Positions 18,055-26,972 of a DNA stretch of 47,037 nucleotides are shown piece by piece (position 1 is the first letter of the stretch; every line of letters starts with the position of its first letter). This DNA comes from Deltaproteobacteria bacterium (GTDB lineage Bacteria; Desulfobacterota; Desulfobulbia; Desulfobulbales; Desulfurivibrionaceae). Below the pieces are notes generated by a model. It saw nothing but the letters and a program-made list of their open reading frames with translations, searched no databases and was not told the DNA's origin. Location: contig DUZU01000025.1 in NCBI GenBank assembly GCA_013349285.1, positions 1-47,037 on the forward strand. Reading direction: 5' to 3'. Made by a program: the position numbers and the translations under genes.

Positions 18055-18459
18055 TTATTCTTTGAAAATATCCTTTAACATTTCCTGGATAATGGGGCTT
18101 TCCTTTCCTTTTTCCTCAAAGTCTTTCAGGATCATTTTTAGGGCATGATCCACGATTTTCGATTTAGAAACCCGGGATTTTAATTTCTTTTGCATCAGGG
18201 TATTGATTTTCTCCCTGGCCTCATCAAGGTCGGCAAAGATTTCCTCGGAAAGGTAATGGGTTGTTTTCCGTTTGCTATCCTTGCGGCCGGCTTTCTTTTT
18301 TTTAGTTGTGTCGGCGGTGGAATTTTTAGCCCGGGCGGACTTGGCTTTTAATATTTCCTGATGGATGAGTTTGTTTAATTCCGCTATTTCATTATAGTCT
18401 GCTTCTGTTCCCCCGTTAAGCAGGTCATCCATGATGTCATGTTTTTTTGTTGCAGCCAT
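18055..18459 (-). CDS. Ribbon-helix-helix-like partner of ParA
   Basis: 134 residues. After a lysine-rich middle segment (KKKKAGRKDSKRKTT) comes TTHYLSEEIFADLDEAREKI, then RVSKSKIVDHALKMIL. This is the strand-helix-helix pattern of CopG/Arc-type DNA-binding proteins ('hYLSeE...L......SKSeIVe.AL'). It lies 39 bases before the ParA gene, as small centromere- or operator-binding partners often do. In such pairs the RHH protein binds DNA and stimulates the ATPase. The N-terminal 40 residues are acidic-helical and could contact ParA. The fold is assigned by pattern only. Confidence 0.7.
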   Translation of the reverse strand: MAATKKHDIMDDLLNGGTEADYNEIAELNKLIHQEILKAKSARAKNSTADTTKKKKAGRKDSKRKTTHYLSEEIFADLDEAREKINTLMQKKLKSRVSKSKIVDHALKMILKDFEEKGKESPIIQEMLKDIFKE

Positions 18460-18515
18460 AGAAAAATAGGTCCGAAATCGATGTTTCCGGCATGGGCCCG
18501 GCGGTGATTTTTAAA

Positions 18516-18965
18516 TTATTTGTTTTTTTCAGTAAACAGTTTTGCATGGTGCTCAAGGAGGAACTGTTGCAATTTAAGTTCGATGTCCCGGCTCATGTCG
18601 ATGATTTTCACCCCGCAGTGGTATTGGCCGGACTCGTCACAAGGAGAGATATGGGCGATTTTAGCCATAAAGACAAGGGAATTTTCGCCGATATACAGCT
18701 TGAACTCATAAGATGTTTCTGTTTGCAGCCGGCTCTTGTCTGGGGTGGTAATGCCGAGTCCCTGGCTGCCGATGTCAACCACCTGATAGCGCTGGCCGGC
18801 AATCTCTGCAAAGATTGAATCTTCGGGCAGGATCGGTTCTCGGAAGCTGTGGCGGATTATGCTTTTAAGGTTTGAGTCATCGGCGACGGAATCCTGTGGT
18901 TGGCGTGGCGCCTTTTTTAACTCCCATGGCTCTATCTCGTGAATATTTCGCTCTTTATCCGTCAT
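18516..18965 (-). CDS. PilZ-domain-like protein
   Basis: 149 residues. A central beta-rich domain has RHSFR (RxxxR-like) and later VVDIGSQGLGI, close to the D/NxSxxG c-di-GMP motif with Gly in place of the usual residue before Ser. A second part follows (AKIAHISPCDESGQYHCGVKI), as in PilZ folds. A helical tail ends the protein. PilZ domains bind cyclic di-GMP and pass the signal to a partner; here the motif is only partly kept, so binding is uncertain. The start has GAGGAC upstream. It is the first gene of a same-strand run with the RHH protein, ParA, two unknown genes and the FHA activator. Confidence 0.75.
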   Translation of the reverse strand: MTDKERNIHEIEPWELKKAPRQPQDSVADDSNLKSIIRHSFREPILPEDSIFAEIAGQRYQVVDIGSQGLGITTPDKSRLQTETSYEFKLYIGENSLVFMAKIAHISPCDESGQYHCGVKIIDMSRDIELKLQQFLLEHHAKLFTEKNK

Positions 18966-19249
18966 GTGTTGTTGTCCTCGATGTCAGGGGTTTGGGAGTA
19001 GCGACATAGGACTGCTCTTTTAAAAATAAGGTGAAAGGCGCCAGCAGTTGTTCGTCTTTCTGAAGCCGAATATATCTACATTTAATTATTTATTAGCATT
19101 GGTGAAATTGTCAAGGGAAACCAGCCAGTTGTTCCTTGCTGTTCCGCATGACCTGAGCCGTGAAAAAAAATATCGGAACCGACCTGCTCGATAATGGGTG
19201 GTTTTTTCGTTGTCCGGCCGAGCTGTCGATTTTAGTGGTTCTTGATAAG

Positions 19250-19537
19250 TTACGCTGGGGGCAGGTCTTTGTCGTTTGCCCAGGGCAGGGTGGGGAGCGC
19301 GTGTAACCGCTTGATATATTCGCCTTCGTCATACTTGCGATCTTTCTGGAACAAATCGAGAACCTCGTAGCCGACAACATAGCCGATCAACTGCAGGGCT
19401 CTATCTCTGGAGAGGCCTTCTTTGGTTAATCTATCCAGGGTTTGCGCGGTTTCCGGCGGGGTTTTCGTCTCGAGTTGTTGCTCGATCACCTTCAGGATGG
19501 CCTGGCGCAGTTGTTTGTTTTTTTGTCGATCATCCAT
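19250..19537 (-). CDS. Small conserved-looking helical protein, unknown function
   Basis: 95 residues, no signal or membrane segment. The pattern PPETAQTLDRLTKEGLSRDRALQLIGYVVGYEVLDLF resembles small helical proteins in many anaerobes ('TYdRL..eGis.eeA..lIa.v...Ei'); I cannot name the family with certainty. It sits alone between the PilZ gene and the 145-residue gene, all on the minus strand. The ribosome site is weak. Confidence 0.65.
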   Translation of the reverse strand: MDDRQKNKQLRQAILKVIEQQLETKTPPETAQTLDRLTKEGLSRDRALQLIGYVVGYEVLDLFQKDRKYDEGEYIKRLHALPTLPWANDKDLPPA

Positions 19538-19637
19538 GGTTATCGCTGTTTTTCAAAATTTATTGAGAGAAGTTTAGCTGTGTTAACTAAGGGCCGGCTT
19601 GTCATCATAACGAAATTGCCGGGAATCTCAATCCCAT

Positions 19638-19669
19638 AAAAAAAATCCCATAAAAAAATCATGGGATTT
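19638..19669 (-). terminator. Rho-independent terminator after the 145-residue gene
   Basis: On the minus strand, AAATCCCAT, a nine-base T-rich loop, ATGGGATTT and a T run. It lies 30 bases after the stop of the gene ending at 19699. A further partial copy of the ATCCCATAAA motif lies beside it. Confidence 0.7.
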
Positions 19670-19698
19670 GGGGGCAATTTAAAAAACGGTGCGGCGGG

Positions 19699-20136
19699 TT
19701 ATAGTTCCGGGTATCGAATCTTGAGGGTTTCCTTGCCGGGTTGCTTTTCTATTTTAACCTGAAGTTCCACCTGGCCGTTTTTCAGGCCGAGAATCAGCGG
19801 CAGCGATCCTTTGTCCTCTTCCAAATGAAGGATGGCGCGGATGATGTTGATGATTTCGGCAAATAAGGCGGGATGGGGGGCGCGCAAGGCGATTTTATCA
19901 TGGTCGGTCTTGATGGTGACGGTGATCTTATCCTGTTTCTTTTTCAAGGTAAGTCGGACTGCTTTCTCGGTCAGGCCGTATAAAATTGCCAGGGCAAGAT
20001 ACTTGAAGCCTTCTTCGCTGGAATCGGCGCCGGGGGAGTCCGCCACTTTTTGTATTGTTGAGGGGTAGTCGGTGTCCATGAAACATTCGCACATCTCGAT
20101 AAGTTTAAGGTGGGCGTTGGGATCGTGAATTTCCAC
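19699..20136 (-). CDS. Hypothetical soluble protein (GTG start)
   Basis: 145 residues from GTG at 20136, chosen because a perfect AAAGGAG lies five bases upstream and a promoter-like pair at 20195-20221 would start transcription near 20188. An upstream ATG at 20199 has no ribosome site and overlaps that promoter. The product alternates helix (TIQKVADSP, YLALAILYGLTEKAVRLTL) and beta strands rich in Lys, and looks like a small alpha/beta domain. Two cysteines and acidic residues lie near the N-terminus (EMCECFMDTDYP). No family is recognised. It is divergent from hemL and ends in its own terminator, so it is probably monocistronic. Confidence 0.6.
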   Translation of the reverse strand: MEIHDPNAHLKLIEMCECFMDTDYPSTIQKVADSPGADSSEEGFKYLALAILYGLTEKAVRLTLKKKQDKITVTIKTDHDKIALRAPHPALFAEIINIIRAILHLEEDKGSLPLILGLKNGQVELQVKIEKQPGKETLKIRYPEL

Positions 20137-20194
20137 TTGGGCTCCTTTGTTATGTTTTAAAAGGGATCGGGACCATGTTTTCTCATCTGTCATG

Positions 20195-20221
20195 ATCATA
20201 TGTGTCGGTTGTTTCTGTCAA
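20195..20221 (-). promoter_or_regulatory. Sigma-70-type promoter for the 145-residue gene
   Basis: Minus strand TTGACA, 15-base spacer, TATGAT. The spacer is short. It fits the GTG start at 20136 with a leader of about 50 bases. Confidence 0.45.
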
Positions 20222-20292
20222 GGGAAATGCGCTTAGCCGGTGAAGCTAATTGCGCTAATTTATGGCTCTCTCGGGCTTTTTGTCAAAGAGTT

Positions 20293-20321
20293 TTGACAGG
20301 GTGAGGGCGGCCTGCTATATT
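20293..20321 (+). promoter_or_regulatory. Sigma-70 promoter for hemL
   Basis: TTGACA, 17-base spacer, TATATT. Transcription would start near 20328, about 54 bases before the hemL ATG. Confidence 0.7.
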
Positions 20322-20381
20322 TCCGGGGCTAAGGTTCGCAATCAAATGATTTATTATCATAGTTATAATGGAGAGATCGAG

Positions 20382-21677
20382 ATGAATAACGATAAGTCGC
20401 AAGCTTTGTTTAAAAAGGCGCAACAATATATACCAGGTGGGGTTAACAGTCCGGTAAGGGCGTGTAAGTCAGTGGGCTGTGATCCTCTTTTTGTACAAAA
20501 GGCCAACGGCGCCAGGGTTGTCGATGTGGACGGCCATGAGTATGTCGATTTCGTTTGCTCATGGGGGCCGATGATCCTGGGGCATACTCCCCCGGCGGTT
20601 ATGGATGCCATCCGGGAGACCATGGTTAACGGCACCAGCTTCGGCGCTCCCTGTGCGCTTGAGATCGATTTGGCCGAGCTGGTGGTTAACGCCTTGCCTT
20701 CCGTGGAAAAGGTTCGTTTCGTCAGCTCGGGCACCGAGGCGACCATGAGCGCCATCCGGCTGGCCCGGGGTTATACCAAGCGCAATGTCGTGGTCAAGTT
20801 TGACGGTTGCTACCACGGCCATGCCGATAGTTTTCTGGTGAAGGCCGGTTCAGGAGTTATCACCCTGGGCATTCCGGGCAGCCCGGGCGTGCCCGATGAT
20901 ATCGTGAAAAATACCATCTCCATTCCGTACAATAACGTTGAGGTTCTGGAAAAAACCCTGCGCAACGAGAGCCTTGATATTGCCTGTGTGATCATGGAGC
21001 CGGTTGCCGGGAATATGGGGGTGGTGCAGCCTTCCCCTGAGTTCATGCAGGCGGTGCGGGCCCTTACCGCCGAGCTGGGGATTGTTCTCATCTTTGACGA
21101 GGTTATCACCGGCTTCAGGTTGAGTCTGGGCGGCGCCCAGCAATATTTCGGCATCAATCCCGATCTCACCTGTCTGGGTAAGATCATCGGCGGCGGACTG
21201 CCGGTGGGTGCTTACGGCGGCAAGAAGGAGATCATGGATAACATTGCCCCGGACGGGCCGGTCTACCAGGCCGGGACCCTCTCCGGTAACCCGCTGGCCA
21301 TGGCGGCCGGCGTTGCCACCATCAATGAACTGGCCAAGCCCGGGTTTTACGAGGGGCTCGAGGCCAAGGCCGCCGGTTTTGCCGCCGAGCTGACTGGCTT
21401 GGCCGAGAGGTATCTGCCCGGCCAGACCACCCTGAATCGGGTCGGTTCGATGATGACCGCTTTCTTCGCCTCTGAGCCGGTTGTCGATTTTGAGTCGGCG
21501 ATGAAGGCGGATACCGTAAGGTACGGCACTCATTTCCGTCAGATGTTGAGTCAGGGAGTGTGGCTGGCGCCCTCGCAGTTTGAGGCGGCATTTATCTCCG
21601 CGGCCCAGACGGATGCGGACTTGAGCTTCGCGCTTGAGAAAACTGAATGGTCATTCAAAAAGTTGGCTGGAAAGTAA
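20382..21677 (+). CDS. hemL: Glutamate-1-semialdehyde 2,1-aminomutase
   Basis: 431 residues, close to the family's usual 427. The ATG at 20382 has GGAGAG upstream and gives the standard opening (SQALFKKAQQYIPGGVNSPVRA); longer readings start inside the promoter region. It is a class III aminotransferase fold with the PLP lysine in GKIIGGGLPVGAYGG and the phosphate-binding SSGTEATMSAIRLAR. It converts glutamate-1-semialdehyde into 5-aminolevulinate, the second step of the C5 tetrapyrrole route. hemA, the first step, is in this window at 33160. It is followed by the Fo ATP synthase genes but probably transcribed separately from them. Confidence 0.98.
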   Translation: MNNDKSQALFKKAQQYIPGGVNSPVRACKSVGCDPLFVQKANGARVVDVDGHEYVDFVCSWGPMILGHTPPAVMDAIRETMVNGTSFGAPCALEIDLAELVVNALPSVEKVRFVSSGTEATMSAIRLARGYTKRNVVVKFDGCYHGHADSFLVKAGSGVITLGIPGSPGVPDDIVKNTISIPYNNVEVLEKTLRNESLDIACVIMEPVAGNMGVVQPSPEFMQAVRALTAELGIVLIFDEVITGFRLSLGGAQQYFGINPDLTCLGKIIGGGLPVGAYGGKKEIMDNIAPDGPVYQAGTLSGNPLAMAAGVATINELAKPGFYEGLEAKAAGFAAELTGLAERYLPGQTTLNRVGSMMTAFFASEPVVDFESAMKADTVRYGTHFRQMLSQGVWLAPSQFEAAFISAAQTDADLSFALEKTEWSFKKLAGK

Positions 21678-21704
21678 AAAAGCCGTTGACTTTGGGGGGA
21701 GGCC

Positions 21705-21733
21705 ATGATACCAATCGGAACGATTTCTATAAT
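21705..21733 (+). promoter_or_regulatory. Sigma-70 promoter for the Fo cluster
   Basis: A perfect TATAAT at 21728-21733 is preceded, after 17 bases, by ATGATA (four of six matches to TTGACA). It is about 31 bases upstream of the atpZ start. Confidence 0.45.
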
Positions 21734-21763
21734 AGAAGGCATGTGGGTTTTGAGGCTGATGTG

Positions 21764-22021
21764 ATGACGAAAAACCTAGGCAGCCGTGAAGAAATCAGGA
21801 AATTGCTGACCGATTACAGTACGATCGGGATGACCGTTGCTTTTTCGGTGATCATCGGTTTCGGGATCGGTTGGTGGCTCGATCATAAGGTCTTTGACGA
21901 CAGGATCCAGCCGTGGTGTACCTTTATCGGTCTGGCCTTTGGTATTTTTGCCGGTTTTAGGAACCTTTATCAGCTGGCAATGCGCCAGGATTTTAAAGAC
22001 GATGATTCCGGCAAAAAATGA
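21764..22021 (+). CDS. atpZ: AtpZ/AtpI-family small membrane protein
   Basis: 85 residues from the ATG at 21764 (GAGG eight bases upstream). Two membrane helices are visible (about 24-43, GMTVAFSVIIGFGIGWWLD, and about 52-72, CTFIGLAFGIFAGFRNLY), with the family's GWWLD and GxxxGFRN motifs. AtpZ and AtpI assist assembly of the ATP synthase c-ring and may conduct Mg2+ or Ca2+. The next gene starts inside its 3' end, so translation is probably coupled. Confidence 0.88.
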   Translation: MTKNLGSREEIRKLLTDYSTIGMTVAFSVIIGFGIGWWLDHKVFDDRIQPWCTFIGLAFGIFAGFRNLYQLAMRQDFKDDDSGKK

Positions 22022-22394
22022 GACGGTAGAGGTTTCGGTTCAGAAGGTCGAGATTTTGAGCTGGTCGCTGATGCTGGCCATGACCTTTGCCGGGTGGCTT
22101 ATTTTTTCAGCGGCGATCGGACAAGCCCTTTTTGTCGGCGGTTTTCTGGTCAATGTGAGCTTCTGGCTGCTGAAGCGTGATCTGGTTAAGCTGCTGGCCG
22201 GGGAGTTGATCGGGGTCAAGGCCAGATTTTTGTTGAAATATTATGCCAGGCTGTCGGTGCTGGCTGTAATTTTTTTTATTTTAATTAAGTATGTTCCCTT
22301 GAATATTCCAGCTCTGCTGGTGGGCCTGTCGACCGTGATGGTCAGCATTGTCTTCACCATGGTCCTGGAAGCCAAGAAGTTTATCGGAACATGA
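22002..22394 (+). CDS. atpI: AtpI-like ATP synthase assembly protein (subunit I)
   Basis: 130 residues with four hydrophobic segments, beginning after the first 15 residues (SWSLMLAMTFAGWLIFSAAI and on) and ending near MVLEAKKF. It matches the ATP synthase subunit I pattern, in which a small four-helix protein acts in c-ring assembly. The ATG at 22002 overlaps the end of atpZ by 20 bases, and atpB follows after 16 bases. The family call rests on topology and context more than on strong motifs. Confidence 0.8.
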   Translation: MIPAKNETVEVSVQKVEILSWSLMLAMTFAGWLIFSAAIGQALFVGGFLVNVSFWLLKRDLVKLLAGELIGVKARFLLKYYARLSVLAVIFFILIKYVPLNIPALLVGLSTVMVSIVFTMVLEAKKFIGT

Positions 22395-22410
22395 AGGAGG
22401 ATTCGAGGTT

Positions 22411-23567
<1,157 letters not shown>

Positions 23568-23615
23568 GATAGAAATCCGGCGACCGGCTTTTTGTAAGCC
23601 GACCAAAAGATTGTT

Positions 23616-23648
23616 AAAGGCTGCAGGAGTTTTCCTGCAGCCTTTTTG
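23616..23648 (+). terminator. Rho-independent terminator of the Fo cluster
   Basis: A 13-base stem (AAAGGCTGCAGGA and its complement) with a four-base loop, followed by TTTTT. It lies 48 bases after the atpE stop. Confidence 0.9.
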
Positions 23649-23671
23649 TATTTCGGGTATAAGATGCAGCC

Positions 23672-24397
23672 ATGGATGATTTTCTGATCAAGCCGCGCCG
23701 TGAGGGGCGGGACCCATTGCTCAATGATTACGGGCTGTTGTTGGTTAATCCCGCCGAGGCGGTCGCCGCCCAGAAAAAAGCGGTCAAACAGGGATGGCTG
23801 CGCCATTTTCTGTTTAACAGTCAGCTCTATACCGACCCGGACGGGATTGGTTTTTGGGCCGGGCCTGCCGTGGGCGCGCCCATGGCGGTGATGGCTCTGG
23901 AGAAATTGATCGCCCTGGGTGCGCGCAAAATTCTGGTTTATGGCTGGTGCGGGGCCATTATGCCCGGGGTGCATATCGGCGAGCTCGTCATGCCGACCTG
24001 GTGTTTGAGTGAAGAGGGCACCTCTGCGCATTATCGCCGGAGGGCGGTTACGCCTGAGACCTCCGCTGGCCTGGCTGATCGCTGGGCCGCGGAGTTTATA
24101 AAGGCCGGTTTTGCCTGTCGCCGGGGGCCGGTCTGGACCACCGACGCGCCCTACATGGAGACGAAGGCCAAGGTGCGGCAGTGTCAGGAGCAGGGCATTC
24201 TCGGGGTTGATATGGAGTTGGCGGCCCTTTGCACCGTGGCCGCGGTTCGCGGCATTGAACTGGCCGCGGTTTTTCTGGTCTCCGATGAGTTGTGGCACGA
24301 TCAATGGAAATCCGGTTTTTCAAGTAAGGCGTTCAAGGCCGAGAGCCGTGCGTTGCTTGAATTCGTTTTTGATAATTGCAGAGTAATGGCTGGTTGA
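23672..24397 (+). CDS. Nucleoside phosphorylase-superfamily protein
   Basis: 241 residues. The phosphorylase fold is shown by WAGPAVGAPMAVMALEKLIALGARKILVYGWCGAI near residues 66-100, TTDAPYME at about 157-164 and GVDMELAALCTVAAVRGIELAAVFLVSDEL at about 178-207. MExxA is the nucleoside-binding signature and SDEL holds the acidic residue at the base end. It could be a uridine or purine phosphorylase, or an MTA/SAH nucleosidase-like enzyme; sequence alone does not settle the substrate. It lies between the atpE terminator and rimO, 11 bases before the rimO start, so the two are likely co-transcribed. The ribosome site is weak. Confidence 0.85.
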   Translation: MDDFLIKPRREGRDPLLNDYGLLLVNPAEAVAAQKKAVKQGWLRHFLFNSQLYTDPDGIGFWAGPAVGAPMAVMALEKLIALGARKILVYGWCGAIMPGVHIGELVMPTWCLSEEGTSAHYRRRAVTPETSAGLADRWAAEFIKAGFACRRGPVWTTDAPYMETKAKVRQCQEQGILGVDMELAALCTVAAVRGIELAAVFLVSDELWHDQWKSGFSSKAFKAESRALLEFVFDNCRVMAG

Positions 24398-24408
24398 GGT
24401 TTGAATTG

Positions 24409-25755
24409 ATGGCGCAAAAGGTATTTATCGTAAGTCTTGGTTGCCCCAAAAATCTGGTTGATTCGGAAATGATGCTGGGGGTTTTGGCAGAGTCGGGGTT
24501 TCTTCCCTGCGACTCCAGCGAGGAAGCCGATCTGTTGCTGGTTAATACCTGTGGTTTTATCCAGTCGGCGGTGGAAGAGGGTATCGACGAAATCCTGGCC
24601 CTGGTTGATGTGAAGTTGGCCCATCCCGAGAAAAAACTGGCGGTGGTTGGTTGTATGGTGCAGCGTTACGGTGCCGATCTGGCCAAGGAGTTTCCCGAGG
24701 TGGACCTGTTTGTCGGCACCGAGGGCACCCAGAATATTGGTGAGCGGCTGCAGGGCCTTGCCGGGTCAAGCTTTAATAAGGTGCAGCTCGCCGCGCCGAC
24801 CTTTCTCGTCGACAGCACCATGCCCAGGCGTCTATCCACCCCTGCCCATCGCGCCTATATGAAGGTGACCGAGGGCTGTTCCAATCGCTGTACTTATTGT
24901 ATGATCCCCTCCTTGCGCGGCCCGTTGCGCAGCCGGAGCCTGGATGATCTGGTGGCCGAGGCCAGGATTTTGGCTGCGGCCGGTATCAAGGAGTTGACCC
25001 TGGTGGCGCAGGATCTGACCGCCTATGGCCATGATCTCGGCCCGGGTTCCGCCCGGCTGGTAGACCTGCTCACCGCGATTTTAGCGGAAACCGAGATTCC
25101 CTGGCTCAGGCTTCTTTATCTTTACCCTGTTCGGGTTGACGAAAGGCTATTGCGATTTATGGCCGCCCAGCCCCGGATAGTACCCTATCTTGATATCCCG
25201 CTGCAGCATGTGTCAAGCAAGGTGCTCAAGGCCATGAACCGGCCCTACACCCGTGAGCAGGTTGGCGGCTTGATGCGGTTGATCCGTGATCATCTGCCCC
25301 AGGCCGCAATCAGGACTACCTTCATGGTCGGTTTTCCCGGCGAAACCGAAGAGGATGTCGACCAGATTGCTTCTTTTATGGAGGAATATCGTCTGGCCCA
25401 TGTCGGCATCTTTGAATACTCAAACGAAGAGGGCTGTGCCGCCCATGCCATGGCTGATCAGTGCCCGGATGAGGTCAAGGCGGCCCGCCGCGCCAGGCTG
25501 ATGGAGCTGCAGGCATCGATTTCCCTGGAGTTGAATAAGCAGATGGTTGGGCAGGTTCAGCAGGTGCTGGTGGAGGGGGTCAGTAAGGAGACCGACTTGC
25601 TCCTTGAGGGACGCACCGGTTTTCAGGCGCCGGATATCGACGGTTGTGTTTATATCAATTCAGGAGAATGCGCGCCGGGTGAGTTTGTCGACGTACTGAT
25701 TACCGAGGCGCATCCCTATGATCTGGTGGGAGAGTTGGTTGAAGCGCAAGGGTAG
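24409..25755 (+). CDS. rimO: Ribosomal protein S12 methylthiotransferase RimO
   Basis: 448 residues. The ATG at 24409 gives the standard N-terminus (KVFIVSLGCPKNLVDSE). It has the MTTase domain with its three cysteines (VSLGC, NTCGF, VVGCM), the radical SAM cluster CSNRCTYC, the GFPGETEEDV barrel motif and a C-terminal TRAM domain. Two [4Fe-4S] clusters serve to methylthiolate an aspartate of S12 near the decoding centre. The S12-type subfamily is indicated by LGCPKNLVDSE and the length. Confidence 0.97.
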   Translation: MAQKVFIVSLGCPKNLVDSEMMLGVLAESGFLPCDSSEEADLLLVNTCGFIQSAVEEGIDEILALVDVKLAHPEKKLAVVGCMVQRYGADLAKEFPEVDLFVGTEGTQNIGERLQGLAGSSFNKVQLAAPTFLVDSTMPRRLSTPAHRAYMKVTEGCSNRCTYCMIPSLRGPLRSRSLDDLVAEARILAAAGIKELTLVAQDLTAYGHDLGPGSARLVDLLTAILAETEIPWLRLLYLYPVRVDERLLRFMAAQPRIVPYLDIPLQHVSSKVLKAMNRPYTREQVGGLMRLIRDHLPQAAIRTTFMVGFPGETEEDVDQIASFMEEYRLAHVGIFEYSNEEGCAAHAMADQCPDEVKAARRARLMELQASISLELNKQMVGQVQQVLVEGVSKETDLLLEGRTGFQAPDIDGCVYINSGECAPGEFVDVLITEAHPYDLVGELVEAQG

Positions 25756-25769
25756 TTCGGCAACTCGGA

Positions 25770-26054
25770 TCAGTCAGCTGCGTTGTTGACCTGTTCCTTG
25801 AGTTCTTTGCCGACCTTGAAAAAAGGAAGCTTTTTGGGCTTTACCTGAATTTTGTCACCGGTTTTCGGGTTGCGACCATAATAGGTGTCATAGGTCTTAA
25901 CCACAAAGCTGCCGAATCCCCTGATTTCAATACTGTCGCCGTTTGCCAGTGCATCGGCCATGGCATCAAGGATGGTGTTGGTTGCCGAGCTCGCGTCGCG
26001 CAGGGAGATTTTCATTTCTTCTGCGAGTGCTTCGATCAGTTCTGATTTGTTCAT
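25770..26054 (-). CDS. HU/IHF-family DNA-bending protein
   Basis: 94 residues. It has the HU/IHF fold with the arm motif GRNPKTGDKIQVKPKKLPFFKVGKELK and the IEIRGFGSF core. The KSELIEALA start and EIRGFGSF sequence are closest to the IHF beta-type subunit, though a single-subunit HU is possible. It binds and bends DNA in the nucleoid, which would matter for looping between the UAS sites and the sigma-54 promoter at 14443. The start has GGAG upstream. It converges with rimO with only 14 bases between stops. Confidence 0.93.
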   Translation of the reverse strand: MNKSELIEALAEEMKISLRDASSATNTILDAMADALANGDSIEIRGFGSFVVKTYDTYYGRNPKTGDKIQVKPKKLPFFKVGKELKEQVNNAAD

Positions 26055-26129
26055 TGCCTTGTTCTCCTGATGTTTCCCCCCCTCCCTATTTCAGTGGAAA
26101 ACTATATTAAATACGGGAAGATAAACTAT

Positions 26130-26157
26130 CTTATACAGCTAAGTATTCAATTGTAAA
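26130..26157 (-). promoter_or_regulatory. Sigma-70 promoter for the HU/IHF gene
   Basis: Minus strand TTTACA, 16-base spacer, TATAAG (five of six matches at both boxes). The leader would be about 70 bases. Confidence 0.55.
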
Positions 26158-26168
26158 GAGTATTTTTA

Positions 26169-26876
26169 TTAAAAAATTCGGTTTATTTCAACCGGGGTCA
26201 AATATCGGTATTCCCCGGTGGGGAGCGAGCCCAGTTTAAGGTTGCCGTAGGCGATGCGTTTGAGGTGGAGGACGCGATGGCCGATGGCCTGAAACATCAA
26301 GCGTACCTGGCGTTTGCGGCCTTCGTGGATGGTGGTTTCGATGGTGGTTGATTTGTGATTTTTCTCGACAATCCTGATCTTGGCCGGCCAGGTTTTTTTT
26401 CCTTCGATTTCAATCCCTTTTTCCAGCAGGTGCAGTTTTTCTTCCGAAGGATGGCCGGCAACGGTGGCCAGATAGGTGCGTTTGATTTCAAAACTGGGAT
26501 GGAGTATCCGCTGGGCAAAATCCCCATCATTGGTAAGGATCAATGCCCCTTCCGTGTCAAAATCCAGGCGGCCCACCGGAAAGACCCGGGCTTTAATGCC
26601 CTTGAGCAGGGCGGTGATAATGGGGCGGCCCTGGGGGTCGCTCAGGGTGGTTACATAGCCTTTGGGTTTGTTGAGCAAGAGGTAGATCTTTTCTTCTTCA
26701 ACCGAAATCGGCTTGCCGTCAAAGGTTATCTTCTGTCGTGTCGGGTCAACTCTGAAGCCCATTTCCGTGACCACCTTGCCGTCCACCGCTACTTTGCCCT
26801 GGCGGATCAGCTCTTCGGCGTTGCGGCGGGAGGCGATCCCGGCCTTGGCCAGAATTTTTTGCAGTCGTTCTTCCAT
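26169..26876 (-). CDS. rluB: 23S rRNA pseudouridine synthase, RluB/RsuA family
   Basis: 235 residues. An S4 RNA-binding domain opens the protein (LQKILAKAGIASRRNAEELI), then the RsuA-type catalytic domain with the active aspartate in VGRLDFDTEGALILTNDG, plus LLLNKPKGYVTT and EGRKRQVRLMF. RluB makes the pseudouridine near position 2605 of 23S rRNA; RluE/RluF-like targets cannot be excluded. It ends just upstream of the HU/IHF promoter. Confidence 0.92.
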   Translation of the reverse strand: MEERLQKILAKAGIASRRNAEELIRQGKVAVDGKVVTEMGFRVDPTRQKITFDGKPISVEEEKIYLLLNKPKGYVTTLSDPQGRPIITALLKGIKARVFPVGRLDFDTEGALILTNDGDFAQRILHPSFEIKRTYLATVAGHPSEEKLHLLEKGIEIEGKKTWPAKIRIVEKNHKSTTIETTIHEGRKRQVRLMFQAIGHRVLHLKRIAYGNLKLGSLPTGEYRYLTPVEINRIF

Positions 26877-26972
26877 GGTGTGTTATTGGCAATTGCCGTT
26901 CAACGGCGAAGGTCGGCAGGGTTGATGCTGTCGATGGGAAAATGATGAGACCGGAATGGTCGGGGCGTCTGG

